The position numbers and the translations under genes were made by a program. Under the pieces are notes generated by a model. That model did no database searches and was not told the DNA's origin. It saw only the letters and a list, made by a program, of their open reading frames with translations. Below, piece after piece: positions 1-8,453 of a stretch of 64,000 nt of DNA; positions within the stretch are counted from its first letter, which is position 1; each line of letters begins with the position of its first letter. The stretch lies in NCBI GenBank assembly GCA_016702335.1, contig JADJEF010000018.1, positions 310,001 to 374,000 on the forward strand. The letters run 5' to 3'. Source of the DNA: Rhodocyclaceae bacterium. GTDB lineage: Bacteria; Pseudomonadota; Gammaproteobacteria; Burkholderiales; Rhodocyclaceae.

Positions 1-594
1 CTTCGAGCCGAGGCGATGCAAGGTGCAGTGCCGGCAGGTTCAGGTGCCATGGCTGCTGTTATGGGGTTGGACGCTGAGTCAGTACGCGCCGCTTGTGCCG
101 AGGTCGCGGGCACCGAAGTCGTAGAAGCGGTTAACTTCAACGAACCGGCGCAGACTGTCATTGCAGGGCACAAAGCTGCCGTTGAAAGGGCAGCAGACGC
201 GGTGAAGGCCAGGGGAGCCAAGCGTGCGCTGATGCTGCCTGTTTCGGCCCCATTTCACTGCTCCTTGATGCACCCCGCAGCTGACGCATTGGCGGTTGCG
301 CTCGATGGGGTCGAGATTCTTCCGCCCAGAATTCGCGTGATCAATAACGTCGATGTTGAAGAGTTGAAGTCTGGCGAGGGTATCCGGCAGTCGCTGATTC
401 GGCAGGCTGCAGCACCTGTTAGGTGGGTTGAAACCATGATTGCGTTTGAGCGCCTAGGCGTTTCGCATGTGTTTGAATGTGGGCCGGGAAAGGTTTTGTC
501 AGGTCTGGTAAAGCGTTGCTCCCCTGGTTTGTCGGGCCACGCTATGAATGATGAGGTGGCAATGCGGGCATGTCTTGCTCAATTGTCTGTTTGA
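1..594 (+). CDS. fabD: Malonyl-CoA:ACP transacylase, C-terminal part (cut by window edge)
   Basis: Transfers the malonyl group from CoA to acyl carrier protein, feeding fatty-acid elongation in the cytoplasm. The reading frame is open from base 1, so the N-terminal third with the GHSxGE nucleophile motif lies outside the window; about 197 residues remain. The segment SAPFHCSLM carries the second catalytic histidine, and the C-terminal CGPGKVLSGLVKR is typical of the family. It is followed 36 bp later by fabG, then acpP and fabF, the standard fab cluster order, which supports the assignment independently of the missing N-terminus. Confidence 0.95.
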   Translation, partial: LRAEAMQGAVPAGSGAMAAVMGLDAESVRAACAEVAGTEVVEAVNFNEPAQTVIAGHKAAVERAADAVKARGAKRALMLPVSAPFHCSLMHPAADALAVALDGVEILPPRIRVINNVDVEELKSGEGIRQSLIRQAAAPVRWVETMIAFERLGVSHVFECGPGKVLSGLVKRCSPGLSGHAMNDEVAMRACLAQLSV

Positions 595-630
595 GGTGCA
601 GTCACAACACTGCTTAACTGAGGAGCCCCA

Positions 631-1377
631 ATGAATGCATTTGCCGGCAAGGTGGCCGTCGTTACCGGTGCGACGCGCGGAATAGGGCAGGCTATCGCGC
701 TGGAACTCGGCAAGTCGGGCGCGACGGTTATCGGTACGGCAACAAGTCCCGCAGGCGCTAGCGATATTGCGCAAGCGCTGTCGCAAAATGGAATTAAGGG
801 CAATGGTGAAGTGCTCAATGTGACCGATGCGCTTGCTGCCGAGGCGATGTTGGCGAGAATCGAGAAGGAGTTTGGTTCCGTCGCGATTCTGGTTAATAAC
901 GCCGGGATCACCCGTGACAATCTTGCGATGCGCATGAAGGACGACGAATGGGATGCGGTGCTTGATACGAACCTCAAGGCGGTATTCAGGATGTCCCGCC
1001 TTGTGATGCGCGGTATGATGAAAGCCCGGTTTGGTCGTATCATCAACATTACTTCCGTCGTCGGGGAAGCCGGAAACCCCGGTCAAGCCAACTACGCAGC
1101 CGCCAAGGCGGGCGTGGCAGGTATGAGCCGGGCGTTAGCTCAAGAACTCGGTAGTCGCAACATAACCGTCAACTGTGTTGCCCCCGGTTTTATCGATACC
1201 GATATGACGAAGACCTTGGCCGATACACAGCGGGAAGCGTTACTCACAAAGATTCCACTAGGACGACTGGGAACGCCAACCGAAATTGCAGCGACTGTAG
1301 TGTTCTTGGCTTCTGACAGTGCCAGTTACATTACCGGCACAACGATCAACGTCAATGGTGGAATGTATATGACATGA
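631..1377 (+). CDS. fabG: 3-oxoacyl-ACP reductase
   Basis: NADPH-dependent reductase of the first reduction step of fatty-acid elongation; a tetrameric cytoplasmic short-chain dehydrogenase. The 248-residue length is normal. Visible motifs are the Rossmann glycine motif VTGATRGIG near residues 11-19, NNAGITRDN, and the Ser/Tyr/Lys catalytic set in NITSVVGEAG...YAAAK. The ATG is preceded by GAGGAG (620-625). It sits between fabD and acpP, so a role in primary fatty-acid synthesis rather than polyester metabolism is the better reading. Confidence 0.97.
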   Translation: MNAFAGKVAVVTGATRGIGQAIALELGKSGATVIGTATSPAGASDIAQALSQNGIKGNGEVLNVTDALAAEAMLARIEKEFGSVAILVNNAGITRDNLAMRMKDDEWDAVLDTNLKAVFRMSRLVMRGMMKARFGRIINITSVVGEAGNPGQANYAAAKAGVAGMSRALAQELGSRNITVNCVAPGFIDTDMTKTLADTQREALLTKIPLGRLGTPTEIAATVVFLASDSASYITGTTINVNGGMYMT

Positions 1378-1494
1378 GGTTTCTGCTGAGGCAATTAGTC
1401 TCCATGGGGCAGAATCCGATTTAAACAGCAGAACTGCTAAACTGCTTAGCGGACTTTTAGCGCAATTTAACCCATAGTGGATAAGGAGTATTAC

Positions 1495-1734
1495 GTGGAA
1501 AATATCGATCAACGCGTCAAGAAAATCGTCGCAGAGCAACTCGGCGTAAACGAAGCTGACATCAAGAATGAATCATCTTTCGTTGATGACTTGGGTGCTG
1601 ACTCGCTTGACACGGTGGAACTAATCATGGCGCTGGAAGAAGAGTTCGAGTGCGAGGTGCCTGACGAGGATGCGGAGAAGATTACGACGGTTCAGCAGGC
1701 CATAGACTACGTTACTTCAAGCCTCAAGAAGTAA
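1495..1734 (+). CDS. acpP: Acyl carrier protein
   Basis: Small acidic carrier that holds growing acyl chains on a phosphopantetheine arm during fatty-acid synthesis. The arm attaches to Ser37 in GADSLDTVELIM, which is intact. I chose the GTG at 1495, giving 79 residues beginning MENIDQRVKKIV as in the family, because AAGGAG lies at 1483-1488; the frame extends further upstream to 1477 but that adds residues not seen in ACPs. AcpS, which loads the arm, is encoded near 11.5 kb in this window. A 117-bp gap from fabG could hold a separate promoter, which fits the high ACP expression known in bacteria. Confidence 0.97.
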   Translation: MENIDQRVKKIVAEQLGVNEADIKNESSFVDDLGADSLDTVELIMALEEEFECEVPDEDAEKITTVQQAIDYVTSSLKK

Positions 1735-1760
1735 TCGCTGAAGCTCACTGGAGGCGCTCG

Positions 1761-2996
1761 ATGTCTAGGCGGCGAGTTGTGATTACCGGGTTGGGGGCTG
1801 TGTCCCCGGTCGGTAACACTGTTGAAGAATGCTGGTCCAACTTGCTCAAGGGGCAAAGTGGCATTTCCTCCATTACAAAGTTCGATGCATCGGCGTTTCC
1901 TGCTCGGATCGCCGGTGAAGTAAGAAACCTGGACGTAGGAAGTTACCTGTCGGGTAAGGAAATTCGTCGCATGGATTCCTTCATTCATTTTGGAATGATT
2001 GCCGGGATACAGGCCTTCAATGATTCGGGTCTGACCATGACCGAAGAAGTTGCTTACCGTATCGGCGTGAATATTGGTTCCGGTATCGGTGGTCTGCCCA
2101 TGATCGAGGAAACTCATAGTGACTTCATGGCAGGTGGTCACCGAAAGATTTCGCCTTTCTTTATTCCCGGTACGATCATCAACATGATCTCGGGCAATTT
2201 GTCGATCTTGCTTGGTGCCAAGGGTCCGAACTTGTCGGTAGTGACAGCGTGCACCTCGGGTTTGCATGCTATCGGACTAAGTGCCCGCCTTATTGAATGC
2301 GGTGACGCAGATATCATGATCTGTGGCGGTGCTGAGGCTTCGGTAACGCCGATGGCGATCGGTGGTTTTGGTTCGGCAAAGGCGCTGTCGACCCGCAACC
2401 ATGATCCGGCAGCGGCAAGTCGACCATGGGATAGAGCTCGTGATGGCTTTGTATTGGGCGAGGGAGCTGGCGTTGTAGTAATAGAAGAGTACGAGCAGGC
2501 GAAAGCTCGCGGTGCAAAGATCTACGCCGAGATTGCTGGTTTCGGGATGAGCGGCGACGCCTATCACATGACTGCACCAAACATGGATGGTCCGCGACGT
2601 TCAATGGTTAACGCGATGAAAAACGCTGGGGTTAACCCCAATGATATTCAGTACATCAACGCCCATGGAACATCCACCCCGCTCGGCGACAAGAACGAGT
2701 CTGATGCAATCAAGCTTGCCTTTGGTGTTGATGCGGCGAAGAAGATTGTTGTCAATTCAACCAAGTCTATGACTGGACATCTTCTCGGGGGGGCAGGTGG
2801 GTTGGAGACTGTGTTTACTGCATTGGCTCTTCATCATCAGGTGAGTCCCCCAACAATCAATATTGATGAGCAGGACCCCGATTGCGACTTGGATTACTGT
2901 GCCAACACGGCACGTTCAATGGACATTGATGTGGCACTAAAAAATAATTTCGGTTTCGGCGGAACAAATGGTTCGCTGGTCTTGCGTCGCGCCTAG
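1761..2996 (+). CDS. fabF: 3-oxoacyl-ACP synthase II
   Basis: Condensing enzyme that elongates acyl-ACP with malonyl-ACP. Length is 411 residues, normal for FabF. The Cys-His-His catalytic set is complete: Cys164 in TACTSGLHA, His302 in NAHGTSTPLGD and His340 in KSMTGHLLGG. GGAG is present at 1751-1754 ahead of the ATG. A run of seven G (2787-2793) encodes part of the conserved HLLGGAGG loop. It ends the fab cluster, and the next gene (nadB) is convergent. Confidence 0.97.
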   Translation: MSRRRVVITGLGAVSPVGNTVEECWSNLLKGQSGISSITKFDASAFPARIAGEVRNLDVGSYLSGKEIRRMDSFIHFGMIAGIQAFNDSGLTMTEEVAYRIGVNIGSGIGGLPMIEETHSDFMAGGHRKISPFFIPGTIINMISGNLSILLGAKGPNLSVVTACTSGLHAIGLSARLIECGDADIMICGGAEASVTPMAIGGFGSAKALSTRNHDPAAASRPWDRARDGFVLGEGAGVVVIEEYEQAKARGAKIYAEIAGFGMSGDAYHMTAPNMDGPRRSMVNAMKNAGVNPNDIQYINAHGTSTPLGDKNESDAIKLAFGVDAAKKIVVNSTKSMTGHLLGGAGGLETVFTALALHHQVSPPTINIDEQDPDCDLDYCANTARSMDIDVALKNNFGFGGTNGSLVLRRA

Positions 2997-3001
2997 ACCG
3001 A

Positions 3002-3025
3002 AGCTGCGCGCTTTGCCCCGCAGCT
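3002..3025. terminator. Possible hairpin between convergent fabF and nadB
   Basis: Seven-base arms AGCTGCG and CGCAGCT enclose a ten-base loop in the 45-bp gap between two converging genes. There is no clear T tract on either side, so termination is an inference from position and symmetry only. Confidence 0.3.
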
Positions 3026-3041
3026 AAAGAGTCCAACCAAA

Positions 3042-4631
3042 TTAGCGCTTGGAATTGAGGACAGTGTCTAGCGCACGAGGTAGAGTGCGCGGAAAGTCTT
3101 TCGAGTAGTGCAGGCCGCGGCTTTCTCTGCGCTGTTGCGCACTTCGCACGATAAGGTCGGCTGTTGTAACCAGGTTGCGCAACTCAATAAGGTTGTTGCT
3201 GACGCGGAAGTTTGCGTAGTACTCGTCAATCTCGCGCTTCAGTAGCTCGATCCGATGGGCTGCGCGCTCCAAGCGCTTGGTTGTCCTGACAATTCCCACG
3301 TAATCCCACATGCACCGACGAAGCTCCATCCAGTTGTGCGCGATTACCACTTCTTCGTCTGCATCGGTGACGCGACTCTCATCCCACGCCGGCAGCGCCA
3401 TGATTGCACCAGGTGGCGACGACTTGATATCGGATGTCGCGGACGCAGCGAAGACAAGGCACTCAAGCAAGGAGTTGGACGCTAGCCGGTTAGCCCCGTG
3501 CAAGCCCGTCGAGGCGGTCTCGCCAACCGCGTAAAGGCCTGCTAAATCAGTTCGCGCGGATAGATCGGTAACTATACCTCCGCAGGTGTAGTGAGCAGCA
3601 GGTACTACCGGTATTGGTTGAGTCTCTATGTCGATGCCAAGCTCCATGCAGCGGGCATGAATATTTGGAAAGTGCTCACGCAGGAAGCTAGCTGATTGAT
3701 GGCTCATGTCGAGGAATACACACTCTAGACCTTGACGCTTCATTTCAAAATCGATGGCCCGCGCGACGATATCTCTTGGTGCCAGTTCAGCCCGCGAGTC
3801 GTGCTCAGGCATGAACCGGGTACCATCAGCTAGCCGAAGAATGCCCCCCTCTCCGCGAAGGGCCTCAGAGATAAGAAAAGACTTTGCCTTCGGGTGAAAC
3901 AGGCAGGTAGGATGGAATTGGATGAACTCCATATTGGCCACGCGGCATCCTGCGCGCCACGCCATAGCAATCCCGTCCCCTGTAGCAATGTCGGGGTTGG
4001 TCGTATAAAGATAGACTTTGCCTGCGCCACCTGTGGCCAAAATAGTGCTTCTTGCAGCAAACGTGAGAACACGGTCATTGCCGACGTCGAGTACATAGGC
4101 CCCGACACAGCGATTAGGGTTGATGCCAAATTTTTCGCTGGTGATCAGGTCGATGGCAATGTGGTTCTCAAAGACGTCAATATTGGCGTGTGTGGCGACC
4201 AAATCAGAGAGACTCTTTTGTACGGCAGCACCCGTGGCGTCTGCCACATGAATGACCCGGCGATGCGTATGTCCGCCCTCTCGGGTCAGGTGGTATCCAA
4301 GGGTACTGCCATCGGGTGTAAAAGCGACATTTTTGCTGATCAGCCACTCGATGGCCTCTTTGCCATGGGTCACGACGTACCGTGTGGCATCGGGATTGCA
4401 CAGCCCTGCACCCGCAGTAAATGTGTCATCCGTGTGCGACTCAATGCTGTCCAGAGGATCCAGAACTGCGGCGATCCCTCCCTGAGCCCAAGAAGAGGCA
4501 GAGTCAGAGAGGGTCTTTTTGCTGATTAAGGCAACACGATGTGATTCGGCGAGCCGCAGCGCCGCCGATTGCCCTGCGAGGCCGCTGCCGATCACCAGAA
4601 CATCGTACTCGTGGCTTTGCTTGGCTGACAT
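3042..4631 (-). CDS. nadB: L-aspartate oxidase
   Basis: Flavoenzyme that oxidises aspartate to iminoaspartate, the first step of de novo NAD synthesis, before quinolinate synthase. The N-terminal FAD motif GSGLAG (residues 15-20) is followed by SSWAQGGIAAV, and later by the substrate-site segments HTHRRVIH and HGANRLASNSLLE. The ATG at 4631 gives 529 residues; an in-frame TTG at 4655 would add eight residues that look unlike the family. It is divergent from rseC across 88 bp and convergent with fabF. nadA and nadC are not in the window. In many gammaproteobacteria nadB is divergent from rpoE-rseABC; here it directly faces rseC. Confidence 0.95.
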   Translation of the reverse strand: MSAKQSHEYDVLVIGSGLAGQSAALRLAESHRVALISKKTLSDSASSWAQGGIAAVLDPLDSIESHTDDTFTAGAGLCNPDATRYVVTHGKEAIEWLISKNVAFTPDGSTLGYHLTREGGHTHRRVIHVADATGAAVQKSLSDLVATHANIDVFENHIAIDLITSEKFGINPNRCVGAYVLDVGNDRVLTFAARSTILATGGAGKVYLYTTNPDIATGDGIAMAWRAGCRVANMEFIQFHPTCLFHPKAKSFLISEALRGEGGILRLADGTRFMPEHDSRAELAPRDIVARAIDFEMKRQGLECVFLDMSHQSASFLREHFPNIHARCMELGIDIETQPIPVVPAAHYTCGGIVTDLSARTDLAGLYAVGETASTGLHGANRLASNSLLECLVFAASATSDIKSSPPGAIMALPAWDESRVTDADEEVVIAHNWMELRRCMWDYVGIVRTTKRLERAAHRIELLKREIDEYYANFRVSNNLIELRNLVTTADLIVRSAQQRRESRGLHYSKDFPRTLPRALDTVLNSKR

Positions 4632-4719
4632 CGCTGCAAATATAGCATGAGGCAAAAGCTATACTGAGCAAAGATGGCTGCGGTCGTTCAGCGCGTTTTC
4701 TGCAGAGGAGTGTTGTTCG

Positions 4720-5157
4720 GTGGATGTTGAGGGAACTGTAGTAGCTTCGCCTAAGGATGAGGGGAGGGTGGCCCGAATTCGAGTTATTCGGTCGAACTGC
4801 GTTTCGTGCGCAAGCAAGCCGAACTGCGGGTTGAAGGCCAGCGATTCAGCCGCTGGTGGCATTGTTGGTCTTACAACAAGCGAGTCTTTGGAAGTTGGGG
4901 ATCACGTCACACTAGCACTGCCCGATGGAGAAATTGCGCGTGCTGCTCTGCGCGCCTACATCCTGCCGCTCACCTGCGCTGTTGCCTTGGCAGCCTCTGC
5001 TGAGTGGTTAGCAACCGTGGCTGGTTTGGCCGACCCTTGGCGTGCTGCATCCGGGCCTGCGGCTTGCTTCCTCGGGGTGCTCATCGGATTTGCGGTTTGC
5101 GGACGATTGAGTTCCAGGATTCGTTCACCAGAGGTCTATCGCAATTGCAGGAGATAA
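4720..5157 (+). CDS. rseC: SoxR-reducing system / sigma-E regulator RseC family protein
   Basis: Inner-membrane RseC/MucC family protein. Relatives take part in the sigma-E envelope-stress system or donate electrons to reduce SoxR. The N-terminal cytoplasmic part has the cysteine cluster NCVSCASKPNCG (about residues 27-38), followed by two hydrophobic segments (about 77-97 and 103-125), the expected RseC layout. Length is 145 residues. The start is GTG at 4720 with AGAGGAG at 4704-4710. The rest of the sigma-E operon (rpoE, rseA, rseB, degP) is not adjacent, which is unusual; the next gene overlaps its end. Which of the two known roles applies cannot be decided from sequence. Confidence 0.85.
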   Translation: MDVEGTVVASPKDEGRVARIRVIRSNCVSCASKPNCGLKASDSAAGGIVGLTTSESLEVGDHVTLALPDGEIARAALRAYILPLTCAVALAASAEWLATVAGLADPWRAASGPAACFLGVLIGFAVCGRLSSRIRSPEVYRNCRR

Positions 5158-5414
5158 GTCCCTCCCAAGGCCCGGTACTGATGCTTGTTGGGCGCTCGTA
5201 CTGCCATCTTTGTGACGATATGCGAGAGGCTTTGTTGGCGCTATCCGGCGTACCCGAATTCGCTTTGCACTATGCAGACGTCGATCATGACGAGGCTTTA
5301 CTTGCAAAATATGATGAACTCGTCCCTGTTCTTCTTACAGGTGACGGCGTGGAGCTTTGTCATTACCACCTGAATGAAGGCAAGGTGCGTGAGTATCTGT
5401 CACGTTTCGAGTAA
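5145..5414 (+). CDS. Glutaredoxin-like (DUF836-type) thioredoxin-fold protein
   Basis: Small thioredoxin-fold protein of about 80-90 residues with a CxxC motif in RSYCHLCDDM, followed by a beta-alpha segment ending in LVPVLL, where the cis-proline of this fold is expected. Members of this glutaredoxin-like family are common just upstream of lepA in betaproteobacteria; their redox partner is unknown to me. The start is uncertain: TTG at 5145 overlaps rseC by 13 bp and keeps the first beta strand (GPVLMLVGRS), while ATG at 5181 would cut into that strand. An intrinsic terminator follows 25 bp after the stop. Confidence 0.75.
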   Translation: MQEISPSQGPVLMLVGRSYCHLCDDMREALLALSGVPEFALHYADVDHDEALLAKYDELVPVLLTGDGVELCHYHLNEGKVREYLSRFE

Positions 5415-5439
5415 ACTCCCATCCCTTATGAATTCCCAC

Positions 5440-5466
5440 AAGGTGCTGTTTCAGCACCTTTTTTAT
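5440..5466 (+). terminator. Rho-independent terminator directly ahead of lepA
   Basis: A nine-base perfect stem (AAGGTGCTG/CAGCACCTT, 5440-5460) with a three-base TTT loop is followed by a T tract to 5465. It closes the rseC/glutaredoxin transcript. The T tract ends only six bases before the lepA start codon. Confidence 0.85.
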
Positions 5467-5470
5467 TCCC

Positions 5471-7261
5471 TTGAATCACATCCGAAATTTTTCCATCATC
5501 GCCCATATCGATCACGGTAAGTCTACGTTGGCCGATAGGATTATCCAGCGCTGCGGCGGACTCTCTGATCGAGAGATGGAGGCCCAGGTTCTCGACTCGA
5601 TGGACTTGGAGCGCGAGCGTGGAATTACTATTAAAGCGCAAACGGCCGCATTGAGCTATCGGGCCCGCGATGGTCAGATGTACAACCTGAATCTGATCGA
5701 TACCCCGGGGCATGTCGACTTTTCGTATGAGGTAAGTCGATCGCTTTCTGCGTGCGAGGGCGCACTGCTTGTTGTTGACGCCTCTCAGGGCGTTGAAGCG
5801 CAGACGGTGGCCAACTGCTATACGGCGCTCGATCTGGGGGTTGAGGTTGTGCCGGTACTCAACAAGATGGACCTTCCTCAGGCTGATCCCGACAATGCGC
5901 GACAGGAAGTGGAAGACGTCATCGGTATCGATGCGACAGATGCGATTCCTTGTTCTGCCAAAACCGGCATGGGAATCGACGATATTCTTGAGGCGGTCAT
6001 CGCCCGAATCTCTCCACCTAAGGGCAATGCCGTTGGCCCGCTCAAGGCTTTGATCATTGATTCGTGGTTCGACAATTATGTGGGCGTGGTTATGCTTGTG
6101 CGCGTTGTCGATGGCGTGCTTCGCCCTAAGGACAAAATACTATTGATGTCCAGCGGTTCGACGCATCTGTGCGAGCAGGTCGGGGTGTTTACTCCGAAGT
6201 CGGTGGCGCGCAGTGAACTGTCGGCGGGTGAAGTCGGTTTTGTTATTGCCGGCATCAAAGAGTTGAAGGCAGCAAAAGTCGGTGACACGATTACAACCGT
6301 CGACAACAAAGCGACGGCGGCGCTACCTGGATTCAAGGAGATCAAGCCGCAGGTGTTCGCTGGCCTTTATCCCATTGAGTCAAATCAGTACGACGGCTTG
6401 CGTGATTCCCTTGAAAAACTGCGCTTGAATGACGCGTCGTTGCAGTTTGAACCTGAGGTATCGCAAGCGCTTGGGTTTGGCTTTCGCTGCGGCTTCCTTG
6501 GATTGCTGCATATGGAAATAGTCCAAGAGCGCCTCGAGAGGGAGTTTGATCAGGATCTGATTACTACGGCCCCCACCGTGGTGTATCAAGTGCGACTCCG
6601 GGATGGTGAAGAAATCCTTGTGGAAAATCCAGCGAAGCTTCCCGAGGGACAGAAGGTTGAGGAAATTCGCGAGCCGATCATAACAACAGTAATATTTGTA
6701 CCGCAGGACTATCTGGGCTCGGTGATCACCTTGTGTGAGAGCAAACGTGGGTCGCAAGTGAATCTCGCCTATCACGGTCGGCAAGTCCAAGTGACCTATG
6801 AGATGCCTATGGCTGAAGTGGTCATGGACTTTTTTGATAAGCTTAAATCGGTATCACGGGGATATGCATCATTGGATTACGAGTTCAAGGAATATCGACC
6901 TGCGGATGTCGTGAAACTTGACATCATGATCAACGGTGACAAAGTCGATGCGCTCTCGGTCATCGTGCATCGTGCTAATGCGATCTATCGCGGGCGCGAG
7001 CTTGCCGCCAAAATGCGTGAGCTTATCCCCCGGCAAATGTATGAGGTTGCGATTCAGGCGGCAATTGGATCGACGATTGTGGCCCGTGAAAACGTCAGAG
7101 CAATGCGCAAAGATGTATTGGCCAAGTGCTATGGAGGTGACATTTCCCGCAAGAAGAAGTTATTGGAAAAGCAAAAGGCTGGAAAAAAGCGCATGAAGCA
7201 AGTAGGACGAATCGAGATTCCGCAAGATGCTTTCCTCGCTGTGCTTCGTGTCGATAAATAG
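5471..7261 (+). CDS. lepA: Elongation factor 4 (ribosomal back-translocase GTPase)
   Basis: Translational GTPase that acts on stalled or mis-translocated ribosomes. Length is 596 residues, normal. G-domain motifs are AHIDHGKST (G1), DTPGHVDF (G3) and NKMDLP (G4); the lysine-rich C-terminal domain ends RIEIPQDAFLAVL. The family N-terminus fixes the start at the TTG at 5471 (MNHIRNFSIIAHIDHG), which has no visible Shine-Dalgarno sequence because an intrinsic terminator hairpin sits immediately upstream. lepB follows with an 8-bp gap, the classic lepA-lepB pair. Confidence 0.97.
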   Translation: MNHIRNFSIIAHIDHGKSTLADRIIQRCGGLSDREMEAQVLDSMDLERERGITIKAQTAALSYRARDGQMYNLNLIDTPGHVDFSYEVSRSLSACEGALLVVDASQGVEAQTVANCYTALDLGVEVVPVLNKMDLPQADPDNARQEVEDVIGIDATDAIPCSAKTGMGIDDILEAVIARISPPKGNAVGPLKALIIDSWFDNYVGVVMLVRVVDGVLRPKDKILLMSSGSTHLCEQVGVFTPKSVARSELSAGEVGFVIAGIKELKAAKVGDTITTVDNKATAALPGFKEIKPQVFAGLYPIESNQYDGLRDSLEKLRLNDASLQFEPEVSQALGFGFRCGFLGLLHMEIVQERLEREFDQDLITTAPTVVYQVRLRDGEEILVENPAKLPEGQKVEEIREPIITTVIFVPQDYLGSVITLCESKRGSQVNLAYHGRQVQVTYEMPMAEVVMDFFDKLKSVSRGYASLDYEFKEYRPADVVKLDIMINGDKVDALSVIVHRANAIYRGRELAAKMRELIPRQMYEVAIQAAIGSTIVARENVRAMRKDVLAKCYGGDISRKKKLLEKQKAGKKRMKQVGRIEIPQDAFLAVLRVDK

Positions 7262-7269
7262 GGTTGGAC

Positions 7270-8058
7270 ATGAATTTCGCATTGTTTTTGCTGGTCGTGA
7301 CACTTGTAACTGGGGTCTTGTGGGTCGTTGATCGCTTTTGGGCACGAAAATCAAGAGCGTTGGATGCTCCCGAGCCCCTATGGGTGGAGTATGGAGCAAG
7401 CTTCTTTCCGATCTTTCTGGCAGTCTTTTTCCTGCGCTCGTTTCTTGTTGAACCATTCAAAATCCCGTCGGGGTCAATGATTCCAACCCTGCTGGTGGGC
7501 GATTTCATTCTCGTGAACAAATTCACCTATGGCATCCGCCTGCCCGTGATCAACAAGAAGATTATTGATATCAATGATCCAGAGCGTGGCGATGTGATGG
7601 TTTTTCGCTACCCGCCAGATCCCTCCCTAGACTACATCAAGCGTGTGGTAGCTTTGCCCGGTGATACGGTAGCCTATTCGAAGAAGCGGTTGACCGTGAA
7701 TGGTCAGGAACTGCGGCAAGAAAAGCGTTCGGATTACTTTGATCAGGATCGTGCTTATTACACCCCTCGTTACCTAGAGCACGGTGACAAAGTAGCCCAT
7801 GAAATTCTGGTCGAAAGCGAGGCACCTTCGGCGGTCGTACAGGTGGCTAATTTTCCTCATAGAAATCAATGTATCTACAATTCCTCGGACTTTGAGTGCG
7901 TTGTTCCTTCCGGTCACTACTTTATGATGGGCGATAATCGCGACAACTCTCAGGACAGCCGCTACTGGGGTTTTGTTCCGAATGAAAATATTGTCGGAAA
8001 AGCTTTTCTTGTTTGGTTCAACTTTAGTGACCTGAAGCGGATAGGGGCCTTTAAATGA
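7270..8058 (+). CDS. lepB: Signal peptidase I
   Basis: Membrane-bound serine/lysine protease that removes signal peptides from exported proteins. Two N-terminal hydrophobic segments (about residues 3-20 and 44-61) precede the catalytic Ser69 in PSGSMIPTL; the general-base Lys124 is in YIKRVVALPGD, and MGDNRDNSQDSRYWG is the conserved box E. The ATG at 7270 gives 262 residues; an in-frame TTG at 7264 is two codons upstream. It is followed by the DUF4845 gene and rnc, the usual order in betaproteobacteria. Confidence 0.96.
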   Translation: MNFALFLLVVTLVTGVLWVVDRFWARKSRALDAPEPLWVEYGASFFPIFLAVFFLRSFLVEPFKIPSGSMIPTLLVGDFILVNKFTYGIRLPVINKKIIDINDPERGDVMVFRYPPDPSLDYIKRVVALPGDTVAYSKKRLTVNGQELRQEKRSDYFDQDRAYYTPRYLEHGDKVAHEILVESEAPSAVVQVANFPHRNQCIYNSSDFECVVPSGHYFMMGDNRDNSQDSRYWGFVPNENIVGKAFLVWFNFSDLKRIGAFK

Positions 8059-8081
8059 ATGATTTTCACCGGGAGAAAAGT

Positions 8082-8453
8082 ATGAGATATCAACGTGGGG
8101 TGAGTATGACGGGACTCTTGATGGGTGGGGCCATACTGTTTATAGTGGCCTTGGTCGCGATGAAAGTTGCCCCGGCTTGGATGGAGTTTGGGGCCATCAA
8201 GAAAGCCGTCGTTGCCACGGCTCAAGATACCAGCCTGAAAGACGCCACAGTTACCGATGTTCGTACGGCATTTGGCAAGCGCGCGGAGATAAACGACATC
8301 AAATCGATCAGTGGCACGGATCTTGAGGTTACCAAAGATGGTAATGGTCTCGTGATTGAGTTTGCCTACACCTCCCGCGTTCCGTTGGCGGGTAATGCAA
8401 GTTTGGTATTTGAGTTTTCCGGTAGCAGTCAGGGGAAGCGGAAGGCAGAATGA
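8082..8453 (+). CDS. DUF4845 family single-pass membrane protein
   Basis: Function unknown. Members of this family are found between lepB and rnc in beta- and gammaproteobacteria. The protein has a short basic N-terminus (MRYQRGVSMTG), one hydrophobic segment (about residues 12-32, containing a pilin-like GLLMGG start) and a soluble domain of about 90 residues. I chose the ATG at 8082 because GGGAG lies six bases upstream; an in-frame ATG at 8055 overlaps the lepB stop and adds nine residues. The end overlaps the rnc start by four bases, so the two are probably translationally coupled. Confidence 0.8.
   Translation: MRYQRGVSMTGLLMGGAILFIVALVAMKVAPAWMEFGAIKKAVVATAQDTSLKDATVTDVRTAFGKRAEINDIKSISGTDLEVTKDGNGLVIEFAYTSRVPLAGNASLVFEFSGSSQGKRKAE

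Noticed and set aside
2787..2793. G7 run in fabF as a phase-variable tract
   Set aside because: It encodes part of the invariant HLLGGAGG loop of an essential enzyme; slippage would not be tolerated.
3894..4529. 211-codon frame antisense to nadB
   Set aside because: No ribosome-binding site or recognisable protein; nadB on the other strand is complete.
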